A stretch of 64,000 bases of DNA from an uncultured Pelagibacteraceae bacterium (GTDB lineage: Bacteria; Pseudomonadota; Alphaproteobacteria; Pelagibacterales; Pelagibacteraceae). The notes beneath the pieces were generated by a model. That model searched no databases, was not told where the DNA came from, and saw nothing but the letters and a program-made list of their open reading frames with translations. A program made the translations under genes and the position numbers. Shown one piece after another: positions 16,654-25,707 of this stretch (position 1 is the stretch's first letter; the number at the start of each line of letters is the position of its first letter). The stretch covers positions 1 to 64,000 of the forward strand of contig CACIMN010000001.1 in assembly GCA_902587755.1 (NCBI GenBank), written 5' to 3'.

Positions 16654-17586
16654 ATGAATAATTATAAAAAAATCTTAATTACAGAATTCATTAATCAAAA
16701 TAGTTTTGAATATTTAAATAAAAAATTTGATGTAAGATACGATGAAAAATTATTTGAAAATGAAAACGAAATAACAAGAATAATTAAAGACTACGATGGT
16801 CTAATTGTAAGAAATAAAACTCAAGTAAATTTAAGCATTTTAAAAAATGCATTAAAATTAAAATTTATTGGAAGGTTGGGTGTTGGTTTAGACAATATTG
16901 ATACAGGATATTGCAAAAGTAAAAATATTCATGTTCAACCAGCTACAGGAATGAATGCAGATTCTGTTGCTGAATATGTTGTTTCTTCGTCAATGTCTCT
17001 TATTAAAAAAATTCCAATGTTTCATAACGGAACTGTCAAGGGTGAATGGCCAAGAACAACCATTAAATCCATTGAAATAAACCAAAAGTATTTAGGAATA
17101 ATTGGATTTGGCACAATTGGAAAAAAGGTTGCTGAGTATTCTTCAAAAAATGGTTTAAAGATTTTAGCTTATGATCCTTATGTTAAGGAAATAAATAATA
17201 AAGAAATTGATGTTAAATTATCAAATTTAAAGGAAATATTTGAAAAATCAGATATCATTTCAATACACCTACCTCTAACAGATGAAACCAAAAATATCAT
17301 AAATAAATCATCATTTTCTCAAATGAAAAATAAACCAATTATAATAAATACCTCTAGAGGAGGAATTATAAATGAGAATGATTTAATTGAAGCTTACAAT
17401 AAAAATAATATTTCTGGCTTTGCTCTAGACGTGTTTGAAAAAGAACCAATAGAAAGTGAGTTTTATAAGAAAATAAAACTGGGTATGAATTGTATATTAA
17501 CACCTCATATTTCTGGTGTAACAACAGAGTCAAACATTAGGGTAAGTGATTATATAGTTAAAAAAATTACAGATTTTTTTAACTAA
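16654..17586 (+). CDS. D-2-hydroxyacid dehydrogenase (phosphoglycerate dehydrogenase-like)
   Basis: The 310-aa protein has the family order: LKFIGRLGVGLDNID, the NAD motif LGIIGFGTIGKKVAEYS, IINTSRGGIINENDL with the catalytic Arg region, and LTPHISGVT with the catalytic His. It lacks the C-terminal ACT domain of biosynthetic SerA, so a role in sugar-acid or 2-hydroxyacid catabolism (glyoxylate/hydroxypyruvate type) is likelier than serine synthesis. It follows dhaK by 55 bases and converges on the Gfo/Idh gene with an 8-base overlap. A paralogue lies at 23683. Confidence 0.9.
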   Translation: MNNYKKILITEFINQNSFEYLNKKFDVRYDEKLFENENEITRIIKDYDGLIVRNKTQVNLSILKNALKLKFIGRLGVGLDNIDTGYCKSKNIHVQPATGMNADSVAEYVVSSSMSLIKKIPMFHNGTVKGEWPRTTIKSIEINQKYLGIIGFGTIGKKVAEYSSKNGLKILAYDPYVKEINNKEIDVKLSNLKEIFEKSDIISIHLPLTDETKNIINKSSFSQMKNKPIIINTSRGGIINENDLIEAYNKNNISGFALDVFEKEPIESEFYKKIKLGMNCILTPHISGVTTESNIRVSDYIVKKITDFFN

Positions 17587-18661
17587 TTATTTCATCTAGA
17601 TTTATTAATCGGCCTTGTTTAATAGATTGCTCTGCAGCCTCTCCTACAGCAACAGCAATCAAACCATCATCTAATGAAACTTCTGGATCTGAATTATTTT
17701 CAATAGCTTTCAAAAAAGCTAAATGTTCATAGTAAGTAGATCCATGATGGTGGCCAGCCTCAAGAATTTTTTTATCTACTTCAATATTTTCAATATGTGT
17801 TTTACCACCTCTTAGTCCAATTCTTATATTTGATGAGGCTTTGCCTGAATTATCAGAAGGAACTGAAGTTTCAATTTTTCCTTTATTTCCTGTGGCTACA
17901 AGTTCTTCTTGCATTTCAGAATTTTCTGCGAACATACAAAGCTCAAGTAAACTTCTTGCTCCATTTTCAAAATTTACAATCACATAAGCATTATCAATAA
18001 TGTCTGGTTTTTTTTCATTATACACTTCATCTAAATGGTTAACATCTTGACTACCACTTGCATAAACACTTAGTGGATTACTTTGGATAATCAATCTCAT
18101 TAAATCAAAGAAATGGCAGCATTTTTCAACAAGTGTACCACCAGTATTTTCCTCAAAACGATTCCAATTATTTACTTTTTTTAAAAAAGGAAATCTATGT
18201 TCCCTTATGGTTAAAGTTTTTAAATCACCAATTTTGTTATTATGAATTTCATTTATAAACTTTGAAACTGGTGGCATATATCTGTACTCCATCGCAGTCC
18301 AAAATACAGAAGGATAATCTTTTGTAAGTTTTTTTATTTCTAAACAATCTTTTGTATTAGTGCATAATGGTTTTTCCGCTAATATGTGTTTTTTAGTTTT
18401 GATTACATCTTTCAAGATTTCTATATGAGTAAAGTTAGGAGATGAAATCAAGTATACATCAACAATATTTTTTTCAATCATTTCTAAATGATTTTTAAAA
18501 CAAGAAATCTTTGTTTTTAGAATTTCTTTACACTGATTTAATGAATCTTCATGAGGATCAGCAAGTGCAACTACTTCAGCATTATCAATTAATGATATAT
18601 TTAAAATATGTTCTCGAGCCATTGTTCCTGCTCCTATAATTCCATATTTTATTTTTTTCAT
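17579..18661 (-). CDS. Gfo/Idh/MocA family oxidoreductase
   Basis: The 360-aa protein opens with the NAD(P) motif KYGIIGAGTMAREH, has the catalytic-Lys segment ILAEKPLCTN and the substrate-binding stretch NTGGTLVEKCCHFFDLMRLI. The family reaction is oxidation or reduction of a sugar, polyol or inositol hydroxyl. It is transcribed leftwards, alone, between two hydroxyacid/haem genes, so no partner is obvious. It differs from the Gfo/Idh proteins at 7158 and 25708 and is not a recent duplicate of either by eye. Confidence 0.88.
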   Translation of the reverse strand: MKKIKYGIIGAGTMAREHILNISLIDNAEVVALADPHEDSLNQCKEILKTKISCFKNHLEMIEKNIVDVYLISSPNFTHIEILKDVIKTKKHILAEKPLCTNTKDCLEIKKLTKDYPSVFWTAMEYRYMPPVSKFINEIHNNKIGDLKTLTIREHRFPFLKKVNNWNRFEENTGGTLVEKCCHFFDLMRLIIQSNPLSVYASGSQDVNHLDEVYNEKKPDIIDNAYVIVNFENGARSLLELCMFAENSEMQEELVATGNKGKIETSVPSDNSGKASSNIRIGLRGGKTHIENIEVDKKILEAGHHHGSTYYEHLAFLKAIENNSDPEVSLDDGLIAVAVGEAAEQSIKQGRLINLDEIIS

Positions 18662-18691
18662 ATTCTGTTTGTATCAGTTTAATTTAAAAAC

Positions 18692-20041
18692 TTAATCAAT
18701 ACTTAGCCCACTTGGCACTTTATCTGGTTTACCTAACGGTCTCTGATTTCCACTTCTGCCTGTTAAAGATTCGAGGAAAGAAACAAGTTGATCAATTTCT
18801 TTATCATTTAATTCTACTGGTTGAATATCAATGCTTGATAGAATTCTGTCTTGTTCTCTTTTGTCTGAAAAAGTTACAAGATCAATTTCTTCTAACCAAG
18901 GTGCCTTAGGTAAATTTGCATATTCAGGTTTCCAATTCTTATTCATTTTTATTGGATTTAAATGATGCTTAATTATTAATTTTAAAGTTGGATAAGCACC
19001 ATTATGACCGTAAGGAGCTGTTAAAGAAACGTTTCTTAATGCTGGCGTTTTAAATTTATACATATCGTTTATATTGTCAGTTTCGACCATTCGTCCAACG
19101 TCACGAGCATAAGGATCAAAAGGCCTTGTCCTTCCGGGTCCAAACTGAGGAATTCCTATTGAATGAAATTTTTGATCTGACAACAAAGATCCAGAATGAC
19201 AAGAACTACAGTTTGCTTTTCCATAAAATAAATTCATTCCATTTATTTGCTTTAAAGTTAAAGCTTGTTTATCTCCATTTAAATATTCATCAAAAGGAGA
19301 ATCAAAAGATGTCCACTCATGAATTTCAAATGCAGCAATCGAATTAACAATATGTGTAATGTTTATATCTAGAGGGCTGTTTACATCATCAAAAGCATTT
19401 TTAAATAATTCAACATATTCTGGAATTCCTCTAATCCTGTGGGTAATTACAGGCCAAACTCTATCAATTCTCATGCTGTCTTTTCCAACTTTTGAGACTA
19501 AACCTATAATTTCATTTTCACCTGGATTTCCTGCCATCTCAAACTGTCTAGTCATTGGAAATAAAGCTTGAACTGCTACTATATTATCAAGTCCTTTAGG
19601 AAGAGCTTCTTGAGCAGGTGTATTAAAACCGTTACCAAATATATTCGATTTAGTAACTCTTCCATCATGTAACAAGGTAGTTATGTCTTTAAATCCTAAA
19701 TTCCATAAAGCTAAAGCATTTCTTGGAATTCGTTTTTTTATTTTATTATCGCCCTCACCTGCAGTTCTATCTAGTCCTATACCTTGACCTCCTTCACCAA
19801 TACCTAACGAGAGTCCGTCTGAACCACCTAGATCATGACTATGGCAGGTTGCACATGCAATGTTTCGATTTGCAGACAAAATTTTATCATGAAATAAAAG
19901 TCTACCTATTTTTACTTGTTTCATATCAACTTCATGAAAATCATCACTAGCCAGCGGTTTTGGTAAATCAATTGCGTAAGTTTTATTTACTGAAATTAAA
20001 AATGGAATTATAAATATTATTATTTTTAAATGATTAAATAT
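18692..20041 (-). CDS. Di-haem cytochrome c peroxidase / MauG family protein
   Basis: Two c-haem sites are visible: NIACATCHSHDLGG near the N terminus and GKANCSSCHSGSL in the second half, with typical CCP motifs such as KTPALRNVSLTAPYGHNGAYPTL. A signal peptide (IIIFIIPFLISVNKTYA) sends it to the periplasm. The frame stays open upstream to about 20455, but that extension is antisense to the Sel1 gene and looks non-coding. No in-frame ATG, GTG or TTG precedes the signal peptide; I place the start at an ATA (20041), which is a guess. It may reduce peroxide or oxidise a protein or small substrate. Confidence 0.8.
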   Translation of the reverse strand: MFNHLKIIIFIIPFLISVNKTYAIDLPKPLASDDFHEVDMKQVKIGRLLFHDKILSANRNIACATCHSHDLGGSDGLSLGIGEGGQGIGLDRTAGEGDNKIKKRIPRNALALWNLGFKDITTLLHDGRVTKSNIFGNGFNTPAQEALPKGLDNIVAVQALFPMTRQFEMAGNPGENEIIGLVSKVGKDSMRIDRVWPVITHRIRGIPEYVELFKNAFDDVNSPLDINITHIVNSIAAFEIHEWTSFDSPFDEYLNGDKQALTLKQINGMNLFYGKANCSSCHSGSLLSDQKFHSIGIPQFGPGRTRPFDPYARDVGRMVETDNINDMYKFKTPALRNVSLTAPYGHNGAYPTLKLIIKHHLNPIKMNKNWKPEYANLPKAPWLEEIDLVTFSDKREQDRILSSIDIQPVELNDKEIDQLVSFLESLTGRSGNQRPLGKPDKVPSGLSID

Positions 20042-20500
20042 CTTTTTATACTTTTGTTTATTCCATCCATAGTTTTTGCAGAAATAGAAAATGCTCGAGA
20101 TTTGATGGAAGAAGGAAAATTTGAAGAAGCTATGGAAGAACTTATGCCAGCAGCTAGATCTGGTAATGCTGATGCTGAAGAGCTTATTGGAATTATGTAC
20201 GCTATGGGTCTTGGTGTTGAAAGAGATGATGTTAGAGCTTTTGAATGGTATCTCAGATCTTCTATGAAAGGTCACCCTGGTGCTCAATCTGGTGTTGGGT
20301 GGTATTATGAAATTGGTAGAGGACTTCCAGCTCCTGATCTTGTTAGAGCTTATATGTGGTATGGCTTGTCTGCTATTGGTGGAGATCCTGATGCTGCAAT
20401 TTCTCAAGAAGAAGTTATAAAAAAAATGACTCCTGAACAAATTGAAAAAGCTCATATTCTCATAAAAGATTATAAATCTTGGATATATCCTTTTAGATAA
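20030..20500 (+). CDS. Sel1-repeat (TPR-like) exported protein
   Basis: The 156-aa protein starts with a signal peptide (MIKYLFILLFIPSIVFA) and then has Sel1-type repeats: DAEELIGIMYAMGLGVERDD, AFEWYLRSSMKGHPGAQSGV, and AYMWYGLSAIGGDPDA. Such repeats bind proteins, usually in the periplasm. The ATG lies opposite the signal-peptide region of the divergent di-haem peroxidase, so the two 5' ends overlap or touch and may share regulation. A functional link to the peroxidase is plausible but not shown. Confidence 0.85.
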   Translation: MIKYLFILLFIPSIVFAEIENARDLMEEGKFEEAMEELMPAARSGNADAEELIGIMYAMGLGVERDDVRAFEWYLRSSMKGHPGAQSGVGWYYEIGRGLPAPDLVRAYMWYGLSAIGGDPDAAISQEEVIKKMTPEQIEKAHILIKDYKSWIYPFR

Positions 20501-20528
20501 TGAGGCGAACTAAAATCCGCCCCATTAT
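20497..20528. terminator. Bidirectional terminator-like hairpin
   Basis: ATAATGAGGCG and CGCCCCATTAT form an 11-base stem with one mismatch and a 10-base loop, between the convergent Sel1 and TRAP binding-protein genes. The stem overlaps the Sel1 stop codon. T-rich DNA follows on both strands only loosely, but the position between two converging genes supports a terminator. Confidence 0.6.
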
Positions 20529-20540
20529 ATTAATTTGAAA

Positions 20541-21593
20541 TTACAAATCTTTTTTGTATGCGCTCGATGCTTTTTTCTCTGCTTTAGCTACTGCTTTAGT
20601 TAAAGCGTTGAAAATTTCTTTTCCACCTTTAACATTAGCTTTAAACCAATCATATACTGGGCTAGCTTCTTTTTTAAAACTAGCTTTTTGATCAGGCGTA
20701 GGAACATATAAATCTCCTCCACCAGCTACAAAATCCTCATAAGCTTTAATTGATTTTCTTTTAGGAGAAGCAAAAGTTGCTTGCTGCAAAGCATAGAAAC
20801 CATCAGTTACTACTTTTTTAAGATCTGGTGACATTGACTCATATTTTGCATTATTCATCCACCATAATGCTCCCATGTATGCGTGACCATCTAAAGTAAC
20901 ATATTTTAGACCTGCATCAGGAAACTTCATGTTCATAATGTCAGTAATTCCATTTTTAGAACCTTCAACTACACCAGTTTGAAATGATGTAAATAATTCA
21001 GGCCATGGAATAGGAGTTGGAGATGCACCCAATGCTCTTACAAGTTCCTGAGGTAAATCAGCTACAACTGTTCTGATTTTTAAACCTTTCATGTCAGACG
21101 GATTTGCAATTCTTCTTTTTGTATTAGCAAAATTTCTCCATCCTCCCGTGTTTCCAATTGTCATCAATCTAATTGAATCGTTAGAATCTTTTAGAGCCAT
21201 TTTTCTCATGGTTCTTACAAAATCACCTTGCATTACATCTTCAGCAATTCTGTCATCAGCCATTAGATAAGGTAAATCTAAAACTTGAACATATGGAAAT
21301 ACACCTGCAGCACCTCCAGAAGTAGAAATGTAAATATCTATACTTCCATCAGATACACCTTGTAAACACTCAGCACCTTTTGAACATAGCTGAGTACCTA
21401 CAAATAACTCTACAGCTATTTTTCCATTTGAAGCTGCTTCAACGTAGTTTTTAAATACTACAGCACCATCATAATCTTCATCTTGATCATTAGAGTTCAT
21501 TGTCATTCTTAAGTTATAATCTGCAGCCGAAACTGACGCAGTAAAACTAATCAAGAATAATAATGAAAAAAATGATTTTATTAATTTACTCAT
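20541..21593 (-). CDS. TRAP transporter solute-binding protein (DctP family)
   Basis: I chose the ATG at 21593, giving 350 aa, because GAGGGG sits just upstream and the signal peptide (MSKLIKSFFSLLFLISFTASVSA) starts there; an upstream in-frame ATG at 21611 overlaps that ribosome site. The mature protein has the DctP ligand motif MKGLKIRTVVADLPQEL with the Arg that usually binds a carboxylate, and FTSFQTGVVEGSKNG. It should deliver an organic acid to the DctQM channel encoded upstream. The ligand is unknown; neighbours suggest a sugar acid. Confidence 0.92.
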   Translation of the reverse strand: MSKLIKSFFSLLFLISFTASVSAADYNLRMTMNSNDQDEDYDGAVVFKNYVEAASNGKIAVELFVGTQLCSKGAECLQGVSDGSIDIYISTSGGAAGVFPYVQVLDLPYLMADDRIAEDVMQGDFVRTMRKMALKDSNDSIRLMTIGNTGGWRNFANTKRRIANPSDMKGLKIRTVVADLPQELVRALGASPTPIPWPELFTSFQTGVVEGSKNGITDIMNMKFPDAGLKYVTLDGHAYMGALWWMNNAKYESMSPDLKKVVTDGFYALQQATFASPKRKSIKAYEDFVAGGGDLYVPTPDQKASFKKEASPVYDWFKANVKGGKEIFNALTKAVAKAEKKASSAYKKDL

Positions 21594-21685
21594 AATTATT
21601 TCCCCTCTCATTAAATATTTATGTACAAAAACTATACTTAAATTGAATTCGAGAGTCTATCGACTAGTAAAAAAAATTGATAAAT

Positions 21686-22975
21686 TTATTTTGCGAATCC
21701 AGTAAGCAGAGGAATCGTCATCGAAATTGATGGAAAATATGTTATTAAAAATATAACTATAGCTTCTACTGCTAAGAATGGCAATATAGCTTTTGCAATT
21801 GTTTCTACTCTTTCCCCAGAAACAGAAGATGCAACAAATAACACAAGACCCATGGGTGGGGTTGCTAAACCAACAGTTAAATTTACAGACATAATAATTG
21901 CAAAATGTACAGGATGAACTCCAAGCTCAATAAAGACTGGTCCAAGAATTGGTCCCAAGATAATTATAGCTGGACCTGCATCTAAAAACATTCCAACAAT
22001 AAATAATAAAATATTTATTAGAAATAATAAAACATACGGGTTGTCAGTTAATCCTAAAACGAAAGCAGCAAGATGCTCGGGAGCATGTGATAAACTTACA
22101 ACTGTTTTAAAAGCCATTGCGGCACCAACTAAAAGAAGAACTACTGAAGATACCATCGCTGCTTTTGTCATCACTTTAGGAACATCTTTCCATTTTAATG
22201 ATTTCAAAACAAACAAACCGATAAACATTGCGTAAGCAGCTGCTACAGCTGATGCTTCTGTTGGAGTAAAAATTCCACCAAGAATACCTCCTAAAATTAT
22301 TACTGGTGTCATTAAAGGAAAAAAAGCTTTAAGAGATGCCTTGCCTCTTTGGCTCCAAGTTGTTTTTTCTGTTACTGCTGGAAAATTATATCTCTTAGCC
22401 ATAAATTTTATTGTGACCATCAAACTAACTCCTACTAAGATGCCAGGTACAATCCCTGCTAAAAATAATGCAGCTACACTCTCGCCCATCACATAAGCAT
22501 AAATAATCATAATCCCTGACGGAGGAATAATTGGTCCGATTACAGAACTAGCTGCGGTAATAGCAGCTGCAAATTTTTTTGTATATCCTTGCTTTTCCAT
22601 TGCAGGAATAAGCATTGATCCAATTGCCGATGTATCAGCTACAGCTGAACCCGATAAACCTGCAAATAACATTGAAGTCAATACATTCACATGAGCCAAA
22701 CCACCTTTTAAATGACCCATCATCGCCTGACTAAACTCTACAAGACGATGTGTTATTCCCCCTCTATTCATCAACTCCCCAGCTAACATGAAAAAAGGAA
22801 TAGCCATCAAAGGGAAGCTATCTATTCCATTATAAATATTTCTATAAAGCATAGCACCATCTCTAGCTTGATCATTTAACCAAAGTAAAATTCCTGGTGC
22901 CGCTAACAAACCAAAAAATACTGGTAAGCCAATTAATAGAAATAATAAAAACAAAGGAAGGAACCAAACTAACAT
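21686..22975 (-). CDS. TRAP transporter large permease (DctM family)
   Basis: The 429-aa, highly hydrophobic protein (about 11-12 helices) has DctM signatures: GIDSFPLMAIPFFMLAGELM, a conserved GLSGSAVADTSAIGSMLIPAM loop and GPIIPPSGIMIIYAYVMGES. It is the ion-coupled channel subunit. Its start overlaps the dctQ-type stop by one base (TAATG), and the binding-protein gene follows after about 90 bases, giving the order Q-M-P. Confidence 0.94.
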   Translation of the reverse strand: MLVWFLPLFLLFLLIGLPVFFGLLAAPGILLWLNDQARDGAMLYRNIYNGIDSFPLMAIPFFMLAGELMNRGGITHRLVEFSQAMMGHLKGGLAHVNVLTSMLFAGLSGSAVADTSAIGSMLIPAMEKQGYTKKFAAAITAASSVIGPIIPPSGIMIIYAYVMGESVAALFLAGIVPGILVGVSLMVTIKFMAKRYNFPAVTEKTTWSQRGKASLKAFFPLMTPVIILGGILGGIFTPTEASAVAAAYAMFIGLFVLKSLKWKDVPKVMTKAAMVSSVVLLLVGAAMAFKTVVSLSHAPEHLAAFVLGLTDNPYVLLFLINILLFIVGMFLDAGPAIIILGPILGPVFIELGVHPVHFAIIMSVNLTVGLATPPMGLVLFVASSVSGERVETIAKAILPFLAVEAIVIFLITYFPSISMTIPLLTGFAK

Positions 22976-23571
22976 TATTGTGTCTCCAACTTTTGTTTAT
23001 CGTAATCTTCAGGTAAATCTAACCTAGTAAAATTTGTAAGAATATTTCTTAAAATTAATTCTATGTTCACGGATATTAAAAATATAATCCCAACTGGTAA
23101 AGACATATACATCCAAGCTAATTTTATTGGTTCTGCTTTTCCACCAATTAAATGAAAAGGAATTTTTATCGAAGAAGAATTAAATATCCATCCTGCATTA
23201 ATATGTTTAAAACCTAATTCTAAACCTATAACTAAGACAAAAAGAGATACAATTAACAAAAACAAAGTTAAAAAAGTTGATATAAGTTTTGGTAAAAATC
23301 TCTCTAATAAATCAATAGAAACAAATCCGCCCCATCTATAAGCAGAAGGTGCGATCAGTCCTGTCATCCATAACATCAAAAATCTAGCAACCTCATCAGG
23401 CCACGGCAGTGCATTATTTAATACATACCTAAAAAATACTTGTACCAAGATAACAATCACCATCAAGAGTATTGCTATCCATGCAAATTGTCTGCCAATT
23501 CTTAAAAAAAAAGTATTTATTTTCTCAAGGGTATTAAAAACAAATAGGAGAATATTAATTGTCAAATTCAC
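22975..23571 (-). CDS. TRAP transporter small permease (DctQ family)
   Basis: The 198-aa protein has four membrane helices and the DctQ motif VQVFFRYVLNNALPWPDEVARFLMLWM. It is first in the leftward TRAP operon and is translationally coupled to the large permease. The final 25 residues are charged and cytoplasmic. It supports assembly of the TRAP membrane complex rather than carrying substrate itself. Confidence 0.92.
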   Translation of the reverse strand: MNLTINILLFVFNTLEKINTFFLRIGRQFAWIAILLMVIVILVQVFFRYVLNNALPWPDEVARFLMLWMTGLIAPSAYRWGGFVSIDLLERFLPKLISTFLTLFLLIVSLFVLVIGLELGFKHINAGWIFNSSSIKIPFHLIGGKAEPIKLAWMYMSLPVGIIFLISVNIELILRNILTNFTRLDLPEDYDKQKLETQ

Positions 23572-23682
23572 AGCTAAATTTATTTTAATTATTTAATAAA
23601 TACAACTTTAATCAAAAAACTAATTTACTTTATATAATAATTCTCGTATTAAAAATGCTCTCTAAAAAATTTAAATACAATT

Positions 23683-24648
23683 ATGAGTAATAAAAAAAAG
23701 ATATTGATTATTCAAAAAGTCCATGAAAAAGGTATGGAATTAATTAATAACCACCCTAACTTTGATGTTGAAGTAACTGATGACACCTCTGTAGAAAATT
23801 TAAAATCTAAAATAAAAGATTGTGATGGCGCTTCAATTAGAATAGCAAAATTATCAGGTGAGGTAATTAATGAAGCAAAAAATCTTAAAATAATTTCTAG
23901 ACATGGGGTTGGCTACGATAATATTGATTTAAAAACAGCTAAAGAAAGAGATATAAAAATTGCTATTACAGCTAATGCAAATGCAGTGACAGTTGCTGAG
24001 CATGTTATGTTTGTCCTGCTAAATATTGCAAAAAGAAGAGAACTTTATCATACGACAGTTAAAGAAGGTAATTTTAAGGACAGAAATAAATTACCTAAAA
24101 CCATTGAAGTATGGAAAAAAAATTTCCTAATTATGGGATTTGGTAGAATAGGTAAAGCACTAATTAAAAGGTGTTTAGGATTTGAAATGAATGTTTACGT
24201 CTATGATCCATTTGTAGATAAAGATATAATAGATAAGCTTGGTGGGGAAAAAGTTAATAATATTGAAGAGGCAGTAAAAATAATGGATGTAATATCTCTA
24301 CACATGCCTTTAACAGACAAAACAGAAAACCTTATTAATTATAATTTGCTTAAAACAATGAAGAGAAATTGTATCATCATTAATGCTGCTAGAGGTGGGA
24401 TTATAAATGAAGAAGATCTTAATAAAGCTTTAAATGAAGATTTAATTTTTGGAGCAGGAATTGATGTATTCAAAAAAGAGCCACCAGAAAATGATAATCC
24501 TCTTTTAAAAAATGATAAAGTTTATTTAAGTCCACATACTGCTGCTTTTACTGATGAATGTATGACAAGAATGGGTGTAGAAACAATTCAAAATATAATT
24601 GATTATTTCGATGATACATTAGAAAAATCAAAAATTGTAAGATTGTAG
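23683..24648 (+). CDS. D-2-hydroxyacid dehydrogenase (phosphoglycerate dehydrogenase-like)
   Basis: The 321-aa protein carries LKIISRHGVGYDNIDL, the NAD motif LIMGFGRIGKALIKR, INAARGGIINEEDL and LSPHTAAFTDE with the catalytic His. There is no ACT domain. It diverges from the TRAP operon by 111 bases and ends just before the convergent iolE, so it probably oxidises or reduces a hydroxy/oxo acid brought in by the TRAP system. It is a paralogue of the gene at 16654; both are preceded by the string TCGTATTAAA. Confidence 0.9.
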   Translation: MSNKKKILIIQKVHEKGMELINNHPNFDVEVTDDTSVENLKSKIKDCDGASIRIAKLSGEVINEAKNLKIISRHGVGYDNIDLKTAKERDIKIAITANANAVTVAEHVMFVLLNIAKRRELYHTTVKEGNFKDRNKLPKTIEVWKKNFLIMGFGRIGKALIKRCLGFEMNVYVYDPFVDKDIIDKLGGEKVNNIEEAVKIMDVISLHMPLTDKTENLINYNLLKTMKRNCIIINAARGGIINEEDLNKALNEDLIFGAGIDVFKKEPPENDNPLLKNDKVYLSPHTAAFTDECMTRMGVETIQNIIDYFDDTLEKSKIVRL

Positions 24649-24669
24649 TAAGATATATCGTTTTAAAAG

Positions 24670-25572
24670 TTAGCTTTTATAAAGCTCGATACCACTAAGA
24701 TTTAAAGTTTCAGTTAAATACTTGTAACCTATTTTTGCGTATTCAAATGGGTTTGCTTTTGCAGGATCTTGTTCCGCCTCTACTACCAACCATCCAGAAT
24801 AATTTTTTTTCTTCAATACATCAAAAAATGGCTTGTAATCAATACATCCATCACCTGGAACTGTAAATGCACCTTCTAAAAATGCTCCTCTAAAACTTAA
24901 GTCTTCTTTTAAAGATTTTTCCAAGACACTTTTTCTAATATCCTTACAATGCATATGAATTAATCTTTCGCTAAAATCATTTAATATTTTTAAAGAGTCT
25001 CCCTGGGCAAATAACATGTGGCCAGTATCTAATGTAAGTTTTACACTATCATGTGTGTTTTCAAGTAGTCTTACCGTATCCTCTTCAGTCTCTATTATCG
25101 TGCCCATATGATGATGATAAGCAAGTGGCATACCTTCATCTTCAAGATATTTTCCCATTTCTGAGATTTTTTCATAATATTTTTTTGACTCTTCAAGACT
25201 CATTTGAGGTCTTGTAGACAATTTTCGATTTGGATCTCCTTGAATTGAACCAGAAACTTCAGCAAAAACCATACAAGGTGAATTACAATCTTTAAAAAGT
25301 TTCAGCTGATCTTGAATTAAATCTTTTTCTTCATCAATACTATTTGTTCTTAAATTAGCTCCATACCAACCTGAGCAAAGATTTAGATTAAATTCTTTAA
25401 GTTTAGGGATTAATTCTTCTGATTTTTTTGGAAATTTACCACCAGACTCAATTCCAATAAATCCTGCCTGACTAGCTTCTGACAAACATTGTTCTAAAGA
25501 AGTATCGCCACCCAATTCAGGCATATCATCGTTACTCCATGCAATTGGTGCTATTCCTAATTTTACTGACAT
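24670..25572 (-). CDS. iolE: Inosose dehydratase-like protein (IolE family)
   Basis: The 300-aa protein matches remembered IolE sequences closely: IAPIAWSNDDMPELGGDTSL at the N terminus, AYHHHMGTIIET, TLDTGHMLFAQGD, FLEGAFTVPGDGCIDY, and WLVVEAEQDPAKANPFEYA at the C terminus. IolE dehydrates 2-keto-myo-inositol to a diketo intermediate, using a metal held by Glu/Asp/His residues that are present here. It is divergent from an IolG-type gene across 135 bases. IolB, IolC, IolD and IolJ are not in the window, so the rest of an inositol pathway is elsewhere or different. Confidence 0.88.
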   Translation of the reverse strand: MSVKLGIAPIAWSNDDMPELGGDTSLEQCLSEASQAGFIGIESGGKFPKKSEELIPKLKEFNLNLCSGWYGANLRTNSIDEEKDLIQDQLKLFKDCNSPCMVFAEVSGSIQGDPNRKLSTRPQMSLEESKKYYEKISEMGKYLEDEGMPLAYHHHMGTIIETEEDTVRLLENTHDSVKLTLDTGHMLFAQGDSLKILNDFSERLIHMHCKDIRKSVLEKSLKEDLSFRGAFLEGAFTVPGDGCIDYKPFFDVLKKKNYSGWLVVEAEQDPAKANPFEYAKIGYKYLTETLNLSGIELYKS

Positions 25573-25620
25573 AAAATTTATTAAAAAGTTAAATCATTTT
25601 TAAATGATGATGTTATGTGC

Positions 25621-25678
25621 ATCAAGAAAATTATATTTTAAATTAGTGTTTAATTCATCATTAAAAATGTTTCTTGAT
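25621..25678. repeat. Inverted repeats between divergent iolE and iolG
   Basis: In the 135-base divergent spacer, ATCAAGAAA (25621-25629) is repeated in inverted form as TTTCTTGAT (25670-25678), 9 of 9 bases, about 40 bases apart. A second palindrome, ATCATTT-TT-AAATGAT, lies at 25593-25608. They could be operator half-sites for coordinated control of both genes, although AT-rich DNA yields such repeats by chance. Confidence 0.35.
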
Positions 25679-25707
25679 TTTATTTTTTAATTCTGTTCTA
25701 TATTCTT

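Noticed and set aside
20042-20455. N-terminal 138-residue extension of the di-haem peroxidase frame
   Set aside because: It is antisense to the Sel1-repeat gene, has an odd Phe/Ser/Asn-rich composition, and would place the signal peptide in the middle of the protein.
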